A stretch of DNA of 64,000 nt from Flavobacterium luteolum (GTDB lineage Bacteria > Bacteroidota > Bacteroidia > Flavobacteriales > Flavobacteriaceae), in assembly GCF_027111275.1 (NCBI RefSeq), contig NZ_CP114286.1:4388501-4452500 (forward strand), read 5' to 3'. The position numbers were made by a program, and so were the translations under genes. The notes beneath the pieces are model-generated. The model was not told the origin of the DNA, did no database searches, and was given only the letters and a program-made list of their open reading frames with translations. Positions 36,078-44,170 of this stretch are shown here, one piece after another. How positions within the stretch are numbered: position 1 is the first letter of the stretch; every line of letters begins with the position of its first letter.

Positions 36078-39000
36078 TTAAAATTTAGCATTAATTCCCA
36101 GCGAAATTGTTCTTGCCTGCGGATAGATATAACTGTACTCTCGTACGCCGTTCATTCCTTTTGGACTTTTTTCTTTGTACCAATACGCCACATTTGTAGC
36201 ATCGGCAAAAACAGAAAGTGCATCCAGAAAAGTATTTTTTAACGGTACGTTATAGCTTAAATTAATATTGCTGATTCTGATGTAAGTCGCATCATAAACA
36301 TATTTGCTTAAGTTGGTTATAATTGGCGAAAGCGTAACGGCAGATTGTGTAACATTATCACCTGGGTTTCTCCAATAATCATAAGCATTTACAGAAAGAT
36401 TTCTGTTTGTTGTTACGTTATATTGATCAATAAGAACACTTGATGCTAGAAAGTCTCCGCCAATTTGATAATCGCCTCTAATCGATAAAGTAAGATTATT
36501 ATAGAAAGTAAAATTATTATAGAAACCTCCATAAGCATCTGCCTGTTTGTCTCCAATAGGTTCCCAGTCAGCGATTGTGTATAATTCGCCATACGTTTTA
36601 GCATCGTAAACTTGGCCATTTTTCTGAACAAGATCTCTTCCTGTAGCAGGATCTACGCCAACCCACTTAACTCCCCACAATGTCGTAGTGCTGTAGCCAA
36701 TTTTTTGTGCCAATGCCAGATTTGCTACAGAATAGTCGCTTCCTAAACCTTTTAAATCGGTTACTTTGCTGTCTACTGTAGAAATATTGAACGCTGTTGT
36801 CCATTTAAAGGCGTTACTTTTTATCCATTTAATTCTTGTAGTAAGCTCAAAACCTTTGTTGTACATGCTCGCTGCATTTAATTGTATTGAACTATAACCC
36901 GTTTCAGTAGGAATGTCTCTTGCTGTAATTAAATTGCTTTTATTATCATAGTAGTATTCTAAAGTCAATTCGATTCTTTTGAAAACATTAAAATCAAATC
37001 CAGCATTGAATTTTGTGTTTTTTTCCCAGCTTAATCTGCCGTTTGGAGCCGCTCCAGGCGTTGCTTCTATATCGCCATTGTATCCATTTTGGCTGATATT
37101 GTACAAACCTTTAGATCGGTACGAACCAATTTTAGAATTTCCTGTTGTACCATAACTGGCTTTTAATTTCAGGAAATCAATCCAAGAATTAGAATTCAGA
37201 AAATTTTCATTGCTAATAATCCATCCAGCACCCAAACCACCGTTATGAGCCACATCGGTATCATCTCCAAAAACAGAACTCTGGTCACGACGGTAATTGG
37301 CCAATAAGAAATAGCGTTTTTTGTAATTGTAGTTTACTTGCGAGAACAAAGAAACCCTAGAGTTATAGCTAATTTCGTTTCTATAACTCTGTCCATCTGT
37401 AGATTCATCTTTTGGCGTATCTGGATTGTCGTCTCGTATTGCTTCAGAAACTTTATGAATGTATTCTGGGTTTAAAAATCCAATTCCAGCTTTATAATTA
37501 AAATCAGTTTTATCCTCAGCAAGTTCAAAACCCACTACACCATCAATTTCATGAGTTTCGTTCCATTGTTTATTAAATAAAGCTTGTCCTTGCCAGTTCC
37601 ATTTGGTAGAATTTCTCTGATTGATAACACGACGTCCCCAAGCTGGACGCGAAATTCCATCTAACATAAAAGTACCGTTAGGCTGGCCGCTTTCATTTGC
37701 TGCTGAAAAATAGCGATCCTGTTCTTTATCGGTATAATCCATTCCAAAAAGAGTCGAAAATCGAATATTTTTATTGAGTTTATAAGACAAATTCAAACTC
37801 CCTAAAAGACCAAAAGTCTGTGCTTCGTTTTTATTTTGCTCAATTGCCGCCAAAGGATTTCCTCTTGTTGTACCGCTTACGCCCAAATTGGCATAAGAAC
37901 CATCAGCATTATACAAGGCAAGGGTTGGAAGGTAGGCGAAACTATAAAAGATATTCGGCGCATCTTTTTGGACATAACTAGGATTCAGCATCAAGTTAAT
38001 GTCCCATTTGCCAGAATTGTAACCCAAATTGATTCCCGCGTTTAACTGTTTGGTTTCATTGCCAATCTGCGGTTCATCGATTTTGGTGTAACTTACATTA
38101 GTTCTATACGAAAATTTAGAAGTAGAGCCCGAAACATTAAAATTATACTTATTGTATATTCCTGCACGATTTAATATATTAAACCAATCGGTATTGATAC
38201 CATTATAAGAAACAGGAACATAACCTGGAGTAGTGTTTTTCATGAACTCATTTCGCAGTTCTGTATATTGTTCTCCGTTTAAATATTTAATCTGATTTAT
38301 GGCAGAAGAAACTCCAAGCTGATTGGAGAAACCAAATTGTGTTTTTCCTTTTTTCCCCTTTTTGGTTGTAATCAAAATTACGCCATTCGCTCCGTCAGCA
38401 CCATAAATACCAACCGCTGCAGCATCTTTTAAAACAGAAATAGTTTCAATATTCTCTGGAGCAATTTTCATTAACGGATTCGCCAGATTTTCGGCATAAT
38501 CGCCATTTCCATTAAAGTTGGCGCTGTCAATTGCATATTCTTCGCTCATAACCACACCATCTACAATAATAAGAGGCTGAGACGAAGTTCCAGTAATGGC
38601 ACCGCTTAAAGAAGACAAAGTACCTTGTCCGCGAATATTGATTTTAACCGGACCACCAATGCCAGAAGTATTTTCAACCATAACTCCAGCAATCTGACCT
38701 GTAATCATTTTGTCAAAACTTTCAGAAGCCTGTTCAACCGCAATATCTTTTGCCTGTAAAGTCGAAATACTTCCAACAATTTCCTCCTTCAATTTAGTAG
38801 TGCCATAAGAAGAAGTAATCACAACAGGATTCAGCTCATCGGTAGTTTCCTGAAGATAAAAAACAAACGTTTTTTTGTCTTCTGCTTTTTGCGACTGAGT
38901 TTCCATTCCTAAAAATCCAGCTTCAAGAACCAGATTTTCGATATTGCTTCCTTTTAACTGATAGACAAACTTTCCGTTAAAATCGGTTATAGCGCCCATT

Positions 39001-39434
39001 CCAGTTCCTTTTATGCGAATAGAAGCGCCTGGAAGAGGCTGTCTGTCTTTTGCATTGTAAACCGTTCCGCTAATCATTCGCTGCGTTTCCTGAACAGTAT
39101 TATTTGGAGCGTCAGAAATTGAACTCGTTAAAAGAACTTGTTTTTTCTGAATGTAAAATGAAATATTTTTGTCTTTTAATAACTGCGTTAAAGCCGTTTC
39201 TAAACTGACATCATTTACATCTAAATCACCAAGCTGATCGGCATCAATTTTTCTAGCATTATAAATGATCCTGAAATCGGTTTGCTCTTCAATAGATTTG
39301 ATAATTAGGCTTATAGGTTTGTTTTTTGCATGTAATGTTATGAGTTTATTCTGAGAAAATCCTTTAAATCCAGATATGAGGAGGGCTAAGAAAAACAGAA
39401 TTTTTCTTAAAGCGGGCTGTATCGTAAATGTCAT
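36078..39434 (-). CDS. SusC/RagA-type TonB-dependent transporter with STN signalling domain
   Basis: A 1118-residue outer-membrane transporter. After a signal peptide (ILFFLALLISGFKGFSQ) comes an STN domain (residues 30-110: LITLHAKNKPISLIIKSIEE, LTQLLKDKNISFYI), then a carboxypeptidase-regulatory-like domain (ISGTVYNAKDRQPLPGASI). The plug has ILITTKKGKKGKTQF near residue 355, and a large barrel ends in LGINAKF. The STN domain contacts the FecR anti-sigma factor, matching the adjacent fecR and sigma genes. The ligand is unknown; the nearby sulfatases suggest a sulfated compound. It starts 10 bp after fecR. Confidence 0.95.
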   Translation of the reverse strand: MTFTIQPALRKILFFLALLISGFKGFSQNKLITLHAKNKPISLIIKSIEEQTDFRIIYNARKIDADQLGDLDVNDVSLETALTQLLKDKNISFYIQKKQVLLTSSISDAPNNTVQETQRMISGTVYNAKDRQPLPGASIRIKGTGMGAITDFNGKFVYQLKGSNIENLVLEAGFLGMETQSQKAEDKKTFVFYLQETTDELNPVVITSSYGTTKLKEEIVGSISTLQAKDIAVEQASESFDKMITGQIAGVMVENTSGIGGPVKINIRGQGTLSSLSGAITGTSSQPLIIVDGVVMSEEYAIDSANFNGNGDYAENLANPLMKIAPENIETISVLKDAAAVGIYGADGANGVILITTKKGKKGKTQFGFSNQLGVSSAINQIKYLNGEQYTELRNEFMKNTTPGYVPVSYNGINTDWFNILNRAGIYNKYNFNVSGSTSKFSYRTNVSYTKIDEPQIGNETKQLNAGINLGYNSGKWDINLMLNPSYVQKDAPNIFYSFAYLPTLALYNADGSYANLGVSGTTRGNPLAAIEQNKNEAQTFGLLGSLNLSYKLNKNIRFSTLFGMDYTDKEQDRYFSAANESGQPNGTFMLDGISRPAWGRRVINQRNSTKWNWQGQALFNKQWNETHEIDGVVGFELAEDKTDFNYKAGIGFLNPEYIHKVSEAIRDDNPDTPKDESTDGQSYRNEISYNSRVSLFSQVNYNYKKRYFLLANYRRDQSSVFGDDTDVAHNGGLGAGWIISNENFLNSNSWIDFLKLKASYGTTGNSKIGSYRSKGLYNISQNGYNGDIEATPGAAPNGRLSWEKNTKFNAGFDFNVFKRIELTLEYYYDNKSNLITARDIPTETGYSSIQLNAASMYNKGFELTTRIKWIKSNAFKWTTAFNISTVDSKVTDLKGLGSDYSVANLALAQKIGYSTTTLWGVKWVGVDPATGRDLVQKNGQVYDAKTYGELYTIADWEPIGDKQADAYGGFYNNFTFYNNLTLSIRGDYQIGGDFLASSVLIDQYNVTTNRNLSVNAYDYWRNPGDNVTQSAVTLSPIITNLSKYVYDATYIRISNINLSYNVPLKNTFLDALSVFADATNVAYWYKEKSPKGMNGVREYSYIYPQARTISLGINAKF

Positions 39435-39444
39435 GTTTATTTAT

Positions 39445-40548
39445 TTATCGCGGATTGGTGATGGTAATCGTTTTTTGTTTAATGGAATAATTAAAAGGCG
39501 TGTCGCGTTTTAGCAGATCTAAAATGTTTTCGACACTAGATTCGCTAGTATTTATTGTACCAGTAAAATTCTGTCTGGCCAAATCAGAATTTTCATTGAT
39601 AATTTCAACGTCGTAGGTACGCTGAATAATTTTAGCGATTGTAGAAAATGGGGTGTCTTTAAATGCCAGTTCTCCTTTTGTCCAGGCTGAGTAAAGGGAA
39701 ACATCAACATTTTTGAGGGTAATTTTTTTAGCATTATTTTGCCAAGTTGCCATTTGATTTGGCTCAAGCAAAATAACATTCGAAGGATCTGCGGTTTCAG
39801 ACATCTGGATGCTTCCTTCTATTAAAGTGCTGTTAACAGTAGGGTTTTCGGGATAAGCGCTCACATTAAACTTTGTCCCAAGAACCTTAATATCAACCTG
39901 ATTGGCGTTTACAACAAACGGATGTTCTTTGTCTTTGGCTACTTCAAAAAATGCTTCACCGGTTAAGTATACATTTCTGTTTCCGTTTAAGCCAAATTGT
40001 TCCGGATAACGCAAAGAACTGCCGGCATTTAAACTCACAATAGTACCATCTGAAAGTTTAAGTTTAAAGCGTTTTCCGTACGGAACCGAAAGCGTATTGT
40101 AAATCACTTTCTGATCCTGAACTTTACCAAAATAAATAATTTCAGTCGGAAATTTTTTGGCAATCAAATCACCTTTGTCATTTAACAATGCAGTTTCTTT
40201 TTTTCCAGATATATATTCCAGACGGCCGTCGCCCAATTCCAGAACAATTTCTTTTGGAGTTTCAGATTTGCTGTTAAATAAGTAAAAAGTTGTTCCTAAC
40301 CCCAAGAACACTAAAAATATCGCAGCATATTGTAAATACTGTCTAATGCTATTTTTTGGTTTCATCTGGATTACTGGAACCGTTTCAATAGATAAATCAG
40401 AAGAAAGAGTGGTCAATGCCCAAATCTTCTTCGCTTTTATAAATTGTTTTTTGTTTTCTTCTGATGCTTCGATCCAATCAAAAAGTGCCTGAACTTCTTG
40501 TTCTGAAGCTTCATTAGAAAGGTATTTATGTATTATTTCCGATGTCAT
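39445..40548 (-). CDS. FecR-family anti-sigma factor
   Basis: A 367-residue inner-membrane protein. The N-terminal cytoplasmic part (YLSNEASEQEVQALFDWIEASEENKKQF) resembles the sigma-binding domain. One transmembrane helix (LQYAAIFLVFLGLGTTFYLF) is at about 72-91. The FecR periplasmic domain includes VPYGKRFKLKLSDGTIVSLNAGSSLRYPE, and a DUF4974-like C-terminus (FSTIAKIIQRTYDVEI ... TGTINTSESSVENILDLL) faces the STN domain of the transporter. It holds the ECF sigma until ligand is bound. It is encoded between sigma and susC. Confidence 0.94.
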   Translation of the reverse strand: MTSEIIHKYLSNEASEQEVQALFDWIEASEENKKQFIKAKKIWALTTLSSDLSIETVPVIQMKPKNSIRQYLQYAAIFLVFLGLGTTFYLFNSKSETPKEIVLELGDGRLEYISGKKETALLNDKGDLIAKKFPTEIIYFGKVQDQKVIYNTLSVPYGKRFKLKLSDGTIVSLNAGSSLRYPEQFGLNGNRNVYLTGEAFFEVAKDKEHPFVVNANQVDIKVLGTKFNVSAYPENPTVNSTLIEGSIQMSETADPSNVILLEPNQMATWQNNAKKITLKNVDVSLYSAWTKGELAFKDTPFSTIAKIIQRTYDVEIINENSDLARQNFTGTINTSESSVENILDLLKRDTPFNYSIKQKTITITNPR

Positions 40549-40615
40549 ATTTGCGTTTTAAAACTTCTCGCCATTATAAGTACACCTCAGAATTAAAATA
40601 CCCTACCTTTTATTC

Positions 40616-41215
40616 TTAATTATTATAAATAAGGATAAAAATTAAGAACAAATAATCAGATAATCGGGTTTTTAAAATCTTCAAAGCCTTTGTCATATGG
40701 GCTTCGACAGCTTTTAAAGAAACTCCCATTTCTTCGGCGATTTCTGCATTTTTTTTATTCTCGAAACGTTTTTTTATAAAAACTTCTCGCGTTTTTGGTG
40801 GCAGATCGCTGATAGATTCCTGAATTATACGTTCTAACTCGGTTAATTCTAAAGTGTCGAACTGAATGGAGTTTAAAACCTCAATATCCAATTCTCGCTC
40901 TTTGTGGTTTAAGAGGTCATTTTTGAATTTATCCTTCACTTTATTGTGGCGAATTAAATTCAAACATTTTGATTTGGCATAGGTAAACAAGAAAGCCTGA
41001 ATTCCGTTAACAGATTCCACATTTTCTCTATTTTGCCACAAGTGTAGTAAGGCTTCCTGAGCCAGATTTTCGGCTTCGTCCTGATCGTAAATGAACTGAA
41101 GGCTGAAAGACTGGATTCTTCTAAAATATTTATCGTAAAAAAACTTAAATGCAGTTTCGTCGCCTTCCTTAAAGGAATGGAAAAGATCTAATTCGAAACG
41201 GGCATTATCATTCAT
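40616..41215 (-). CDS. ECF RNA polymerase sigma factor (FecI/Bacteroidota type)
   Basis: A 199-residue sigma factor. Region 2 spans about 15-85 (FKFFYDKYFRRIQSFSLQFIYDQDEAENLAQEALLHLWQNR), and region 4 about 130-185, with a typical HTH (RFENKKNAEIAEEMGVSLKAVEAHMTKALKILK). The C-terminal tail is hydrophobic (DYLFLIFILIY), which some Bacteroidota members share. It would direct transcription of the downstream susC/susD genes when released by FecR. It is the first gene of the locus, 67 bp before fecR. Confidence 0.94.
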   Translation of the reverse strand: MNDNARFELDLFHSFKEGDETAFKFFYDKYFRRIQSFSLQFIYDQDEAENLAQEALLHLWQNRENVESVNGIQAFLFTYAKSKCLNLIRHNKVKDKFKNDLLNHKERELDIEVLNSIQFDTLELTELERIIQESISDLPPKTREVFIKKRFENKKNAEIAEEMGVSLKAVEAHMTKALKILKTRLSDYLFLIFILIYNN

Positions 41216-41288
41216 TAAACGAAATTTACTTTGAAAAAAGCAATATTAAGTAAATTTAAAAAACAACTCAATTTTGCTCAGAAAGCGG

Positions 41289-41296
41289 CAAATATA
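41289..41296 (-). promoter_or_regulatory. Candidate -7 box upstream of the sigma factor gene
   Basis: TATATTTG on the minus strand fits TAnnTTTG and would place transcription start about 65 bp before the sigma ATG. No clear -33 TTG is seen at the expected distance. Confidence 0.4.
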
Positions 41297-41387
41297 AAAG
41301 TTTATTTATATTAATTCTAAATAAAATAAAATTATTGAGTGTTTGAAGAAAATTTATTCAGAATAAGTTTATTTACGTGTTTATAGC

Positions 41388-41506
41388 TAACCGCAAAGAG
41401 CGCAAAGGTTTACGCAAAGTTCGCAAAGTTTTTTACCAAAGCTTTGCGAACTTTGCGTTTTAATAAAGCTTTGTATAGAATCAATCTTTGTGCTCTTTGC
41501 GGTTAA
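41388..41506. repeat. CGCAAAG-family palindromic repeat
   Basis: A 119-bp complete copy starting TAACCGCAAAG and ending CTTTGCGGTTAA, with inner TTTGCGAACTTTGCG words. It lies between the DUF1810 gene end (41527, minus) and the sigma gene start, so it is in position to end the DUF1810 transcript. Confidence 0.8.
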
Positions 41507-41526
41507 ATAAGCGGTTTCAAAAAATA

Positions 41527-41958
41527 TCAAAGATTGCTATATAATAATTGCAGTGTATGAAAATCGGATGAACCATCAAAGTGTTTGTGAAGCACTTCCT
41601 GAAAAATTGGTTCTGTATTTTGAACGCTCGCAAATAATGTCATACAGGATTGAAGATTTTCTAAGTCGATGCTTTCAAAAATATCAGAAACATTTTCTTC
41701 CTTTTTGACTAGTTCAGAAGTGATTTCTATAAGATGTTTTCCTAGAATTGGATGCTCTAGAAAAGCAATTGCTTCATCGGCATTTTTGATTTCGTAAAAT
41801 TTGGAAGTATCATTAGAACCCATTCCTTTTATCTGCGGAAATATAAACCACATCCAAGGAGATTCTTTTTTACCATTTTTAATTTCGTCCAGAGCTGTCA
41901 AATACAATTTATTCTGAGCATCTAAAAAACGAAGCAGTCCATTATTGTTGTAGGCCAT
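41527..41958 (-). CDS. DUF1810 family protein
   Basis: A 143-residue cytoplasmic protein with DUF1810 hallmarks: LLRFLDAQN near the start, the conserved WMWFIFPQIKGMG at about 36-48, SKFYEI, AIAFLEHPILGKHLIEIT, and a C-terminal FDGSSDFHTLQLL. Function is unknown. It is a single gene with a divergent neighbour at 42321 and a palindromic repeat after its stop. Confidence 0.9.
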   Translation of the reverse strand: MAYNNNGLLRFLDAQNKLYLTALDEIKNGKKESPWMWFIFPQIKGMGSNDTSKFYEIKNADEAIAFLEHPILGKHLIEITSELVKKEENVSDIFESIDLENLQSCMTLFASVQNTEPIFQEVLHKHFDGSSDFHTLQLLYSNL

Positions 41959-42320
41959 TACTTACTGATATTTATTTGGGGTATCAGGCCATAAATCTAG
42001 TCAAAATATGTTTACTTGTATAGAGGGAGATTCTTTTTTTAATGCCATTTTTTAACATTTTAAACAGAATAATTTAGAAAAGCGATTCGGTGTAAAATTG
42101 GATAGATTTATTTTGCATTAACAGATAAAATCGTATTAATAAATGATTTTATTGTTATAAAATGAAGTTTTAGTTGGTAATTCTGTTATGATTTTCCTAT
42201 TTTTATGAACAAGCGGTTTCTAAAACTGCTGTATTCTTTAAAATTAGAATTGATATTTACTTCTTTATAATATCAATATTTTTCAACGGGGCAGTCTCGC
42301 CCATAAAAAATAACATGCTT
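41959..42320. other. Divergent intergenic region, no gene seen
   Basis: About 360 bp between the DUF1810 gene (minus) and the DapB-like gene (plus). It is AT-rich. A near-match to the -7 box, TATTTTTA, occurs around 42200 with a TTG about 20 bases upstream. No open frame or hairpin of note. Confidence 0.3.
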
Positions 42321-43070
42321 ATGAAAATAGGATTAATCGGATTCGGAAAAACTGGAAAATCAGTAGCTTCAATATTATTAGAAAATAAAAAATTCTGCTT
42401 AGAATGGGTTTTAAGACAAAGTACAGTTTTGGAACACAGATCGGTACCAGAATTCTTTGGAGTGCAGTCAGAAGAACCCGGCTTAATCTATTCTAGTTCC
42501 AAAACTTCTATCGAGGAATTATTAGATAAACATCCTGTCGACGTTATTATTGATTTTTCATCACATCAGGGAATTTACACGTACGGAGAAGCGGCAGCCA
42601 AAAAAAATATAAAAATCATTTCGGCAATCTCACATTATAAAGATAAAGAACTAGATTTTTTAAAGAAACTGGCTAAGAAAACTACAGTATTTTGGTCGCC
42701 TAATATTACTTTAGGAGTAAACTATTTATTATTTGCCGCTAAATTTTTAAAGAAAATTGCACCTTGGGTTGATATCGAAGTAAACGAAGAGCATTTTAAA
42801 ACCAAACAGGGAACATCTGGAACAGCAGTAAAAATTGCCGAAGCACTAGACGTTGACAAAGAAAATATTAATTCGGTTAGGGCAGGAGGAATCGTTGGAA
42901 AACACGAAGTTATTTTTGGTTTTCCTTTTCAAACCGTGCGTTTAATTCACGAATCGATTTCGAGAGAAGCTTTCGGGAACGGAGTTATTTTTGTGGCCGA
43001 AAATCTAAAAGAGAAAGAAAAAGGATTATATAATTTTGAAGATATTCTGACGCCTTATTTTACGGTTTAA
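42321..43070 (+). CDS. Divergent dihydrodipicolinate reductase-like protein (DapB C-terminal domain)
   Basis: A 249-residue protein from ATG 42321 (a second ATG six bases earlier is possible), beginning MKIGLIGFGKTGKS, a Rossmann NAD(P) site. The catalytic-loop region reads EEHFKTKQGTSGTAVKIAE. Compared with classical DapB EAHHRHKVDAPSGTA it keeps one His, the Lys and SGTA but is one residue shorter and lacks the second His and the DAP segment. It could be a diverged reductase in lysine/meso-DAP synthesis or an enzyme for another substrate. It is monocistronic, followed by a composite palindromic repeat. Confidence 0.82.
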   Translation: MKIGLIGFGKTGKSVASILLENKKFCLEWVLRQSTVLEHRSVPEFFGVQSEEPGLIYSSSKTSIEELLDKHPVDVIIDFSSHQGIYTYGEAAAKKNIKIISAISHYKDKELDFLKKLAKKTTVFWSPNITLGVNYLLFAAKFLKKIAPWVDIEVNEEHFKTKQGTSGTAVKIAEALDVDKENINSVRAGGIVGKHEVIFGFPFQTVRLIHESISREAFGNGVIFVAENLKEKEKGLYNFEDILTPYFTV

Positions 43071-43076
43071 TTTTTT

Positions 43077-43330
43077 TTTGCCGCTAAGACACAAAGGCAC
43101 TAAGTTTTTTTAATCTCGCAATCCCGATAGCTATCGGGAGCAGAGGCGCAAAGTTTTTTATTGAAAATAGTTGAATTGCTATTTGTCTTCCTGAGCGAAG
43201 TCGAAGGATAAGCGCAATGTATATTTTAATCTCGCAATCCCGATAGCTATCGGGAGCAAAGACGCAAAGTTTTAAACCTAAAAAACTTAAAAAAAGAAAA
43301 ACTTTGCGCCTTAGTGTCTTAGCGGCAAAA
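43077..43330. repeat. Composite palindromic repeat between convergent genes
   Basis: The outer arms TTGCCGCTAAGACACAAAGG and CTTAGTGTCTTAGCGGCAA are inverted. Inside are two direct copies of CGCAATCCCGATAGCTATCGGGAGCA (43118-43143 and 43230-43255), plus a CTGAGCGAAGTCGAAGGA word. It fills the gap between the DapB-like gene and the sdhB end. The inner copies match the palindrome in the CzcB-like gene repeat. Confidence 0.85.
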
Positions 43331-43334
43331 AAAC

Positions 43335-44081
43335 TTATTTCCTAAAAGTCAAAGCCTTCATATATTCTAAATTCATTTTAGCAATAGAAAGCACCGAAAT
43401 CCCCTGCGGGCATTCGATTTCGCAGGCTCTTGTATCAGAACACGCTCCAAAACCCTCTTCATCCATTTGTTTTACCATCGAAACCGCACGTGTTTGTGCT
43501 TCTAATTTTCCTTGTGGCAAAAGGGCTAAATGCGTTATTTTAGCACCAACAAACAAAGCGGCGCTCGCATTTTTGCACGAAGCCACACATGCTCCGCATC
43601 CTATACAGGCCGCAGCATCAAAGGCAGCTTCTGCAGTTTCGTATGAAATCGGAATACTGTTTGCTTCTGGCGCCTGCCCCGTAGCCGCGCCAATAAAACC
43701 TCCCGAAGCGATAATGGAATCAAATGCTTTTCGGTCAATTTTTAAATCACGTAGAACAGGAAAAGCTTTAGCACGAAAAGGTTCAATATAAATAGTGTCT
43801 CCATCCTTAAAACTTCTCATATGAAGCTGACAGGTTGTAGTATTTTTTAAAGGACCATGAGCGCGTCCGTTTATCATTACACCACATTGCCCACAGATTC
43901 CTTCACGACAGTCGTGATCAAACTCGATTACGCGTTCTCCATTTTGAATTAGAGATTCGTTTAAAAGATCCAGCATTTCTAGAAACGACATGTGTTCTGA
44001 TACTCCATCAATTTCATAATCTGTCATTTCTCCTTTGGTTGAAGAATTAAACTGGCGCCATATTTTTAGATAAAGTTTCAT
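43335..44081 (-). CDS. sdhB: Succinate dehydrogenase/fumarate reductase iron-sulfur subunit
   Basis: A 248-residue protein with all three cluster sites. The 2Fe-2S site is C58, C63, C66, C84 (DCREGICGQCG). The 4Fe-4S site is in CIGCGACVASC (159-169). The 3Fe-4S site is in CSDTRACEIECP (about 214-224). It passes electrons between the flavoprotein and quinone, normally through a membrane anchor. No anchor (sdhC) gene is adjacent on either side. It lies 89 bp after sdhA on the same strand, with an AT palindrome between. Confidence 0.94.
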   Translation of the reverse strand: MKLYLKIWRQFNSSTKGEMTDYEIDGVSEHMSFLEMLDLLNESLIQNGERVIEFDHDCREGICGQCGVMINGRAHGPLKNTTTCQLHMRSFKDGDTIYIEPFRAKAFPVLRDLKIDRKAFDSIIASGGFIGAATGQAPEANSIPISYETAEAAFDAAACIGCGACVASCKNASAALFVGAKITHLALLPQGKLEAQTRAVSMVKQMDEEGFGACSDTRACEIECPQGISVLSIAKMNLEYMKALTFRK

Positions 44082-44085
44082 ATAT

Positions 44086-44166
44086 AATTGTTAATTATGA
44101 ATTGTTAATTATGAATGAGTATTGTGAATTAATAATTTACAATTAACAATTCACAATTAATATTCA
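44086..44166. repeat. AT-rich palindrome between sdhA and sdhB
   Basis: AATTGTTAATTATGAATTG words on the left mirrored by CAATTAACAATTCACAATT on the right, with a short centre. It interrupts an otherwise operonic gene pair. Confidence 0.75.
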
Positions 44167-44170
44167 CCAT

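Noticed and set aside
43077..43330. Insertion sequence
   Set aside because: Inverted ends exist, but there is no transposase frame and the length is only about 250 bp; kept as a palindromic repeat.
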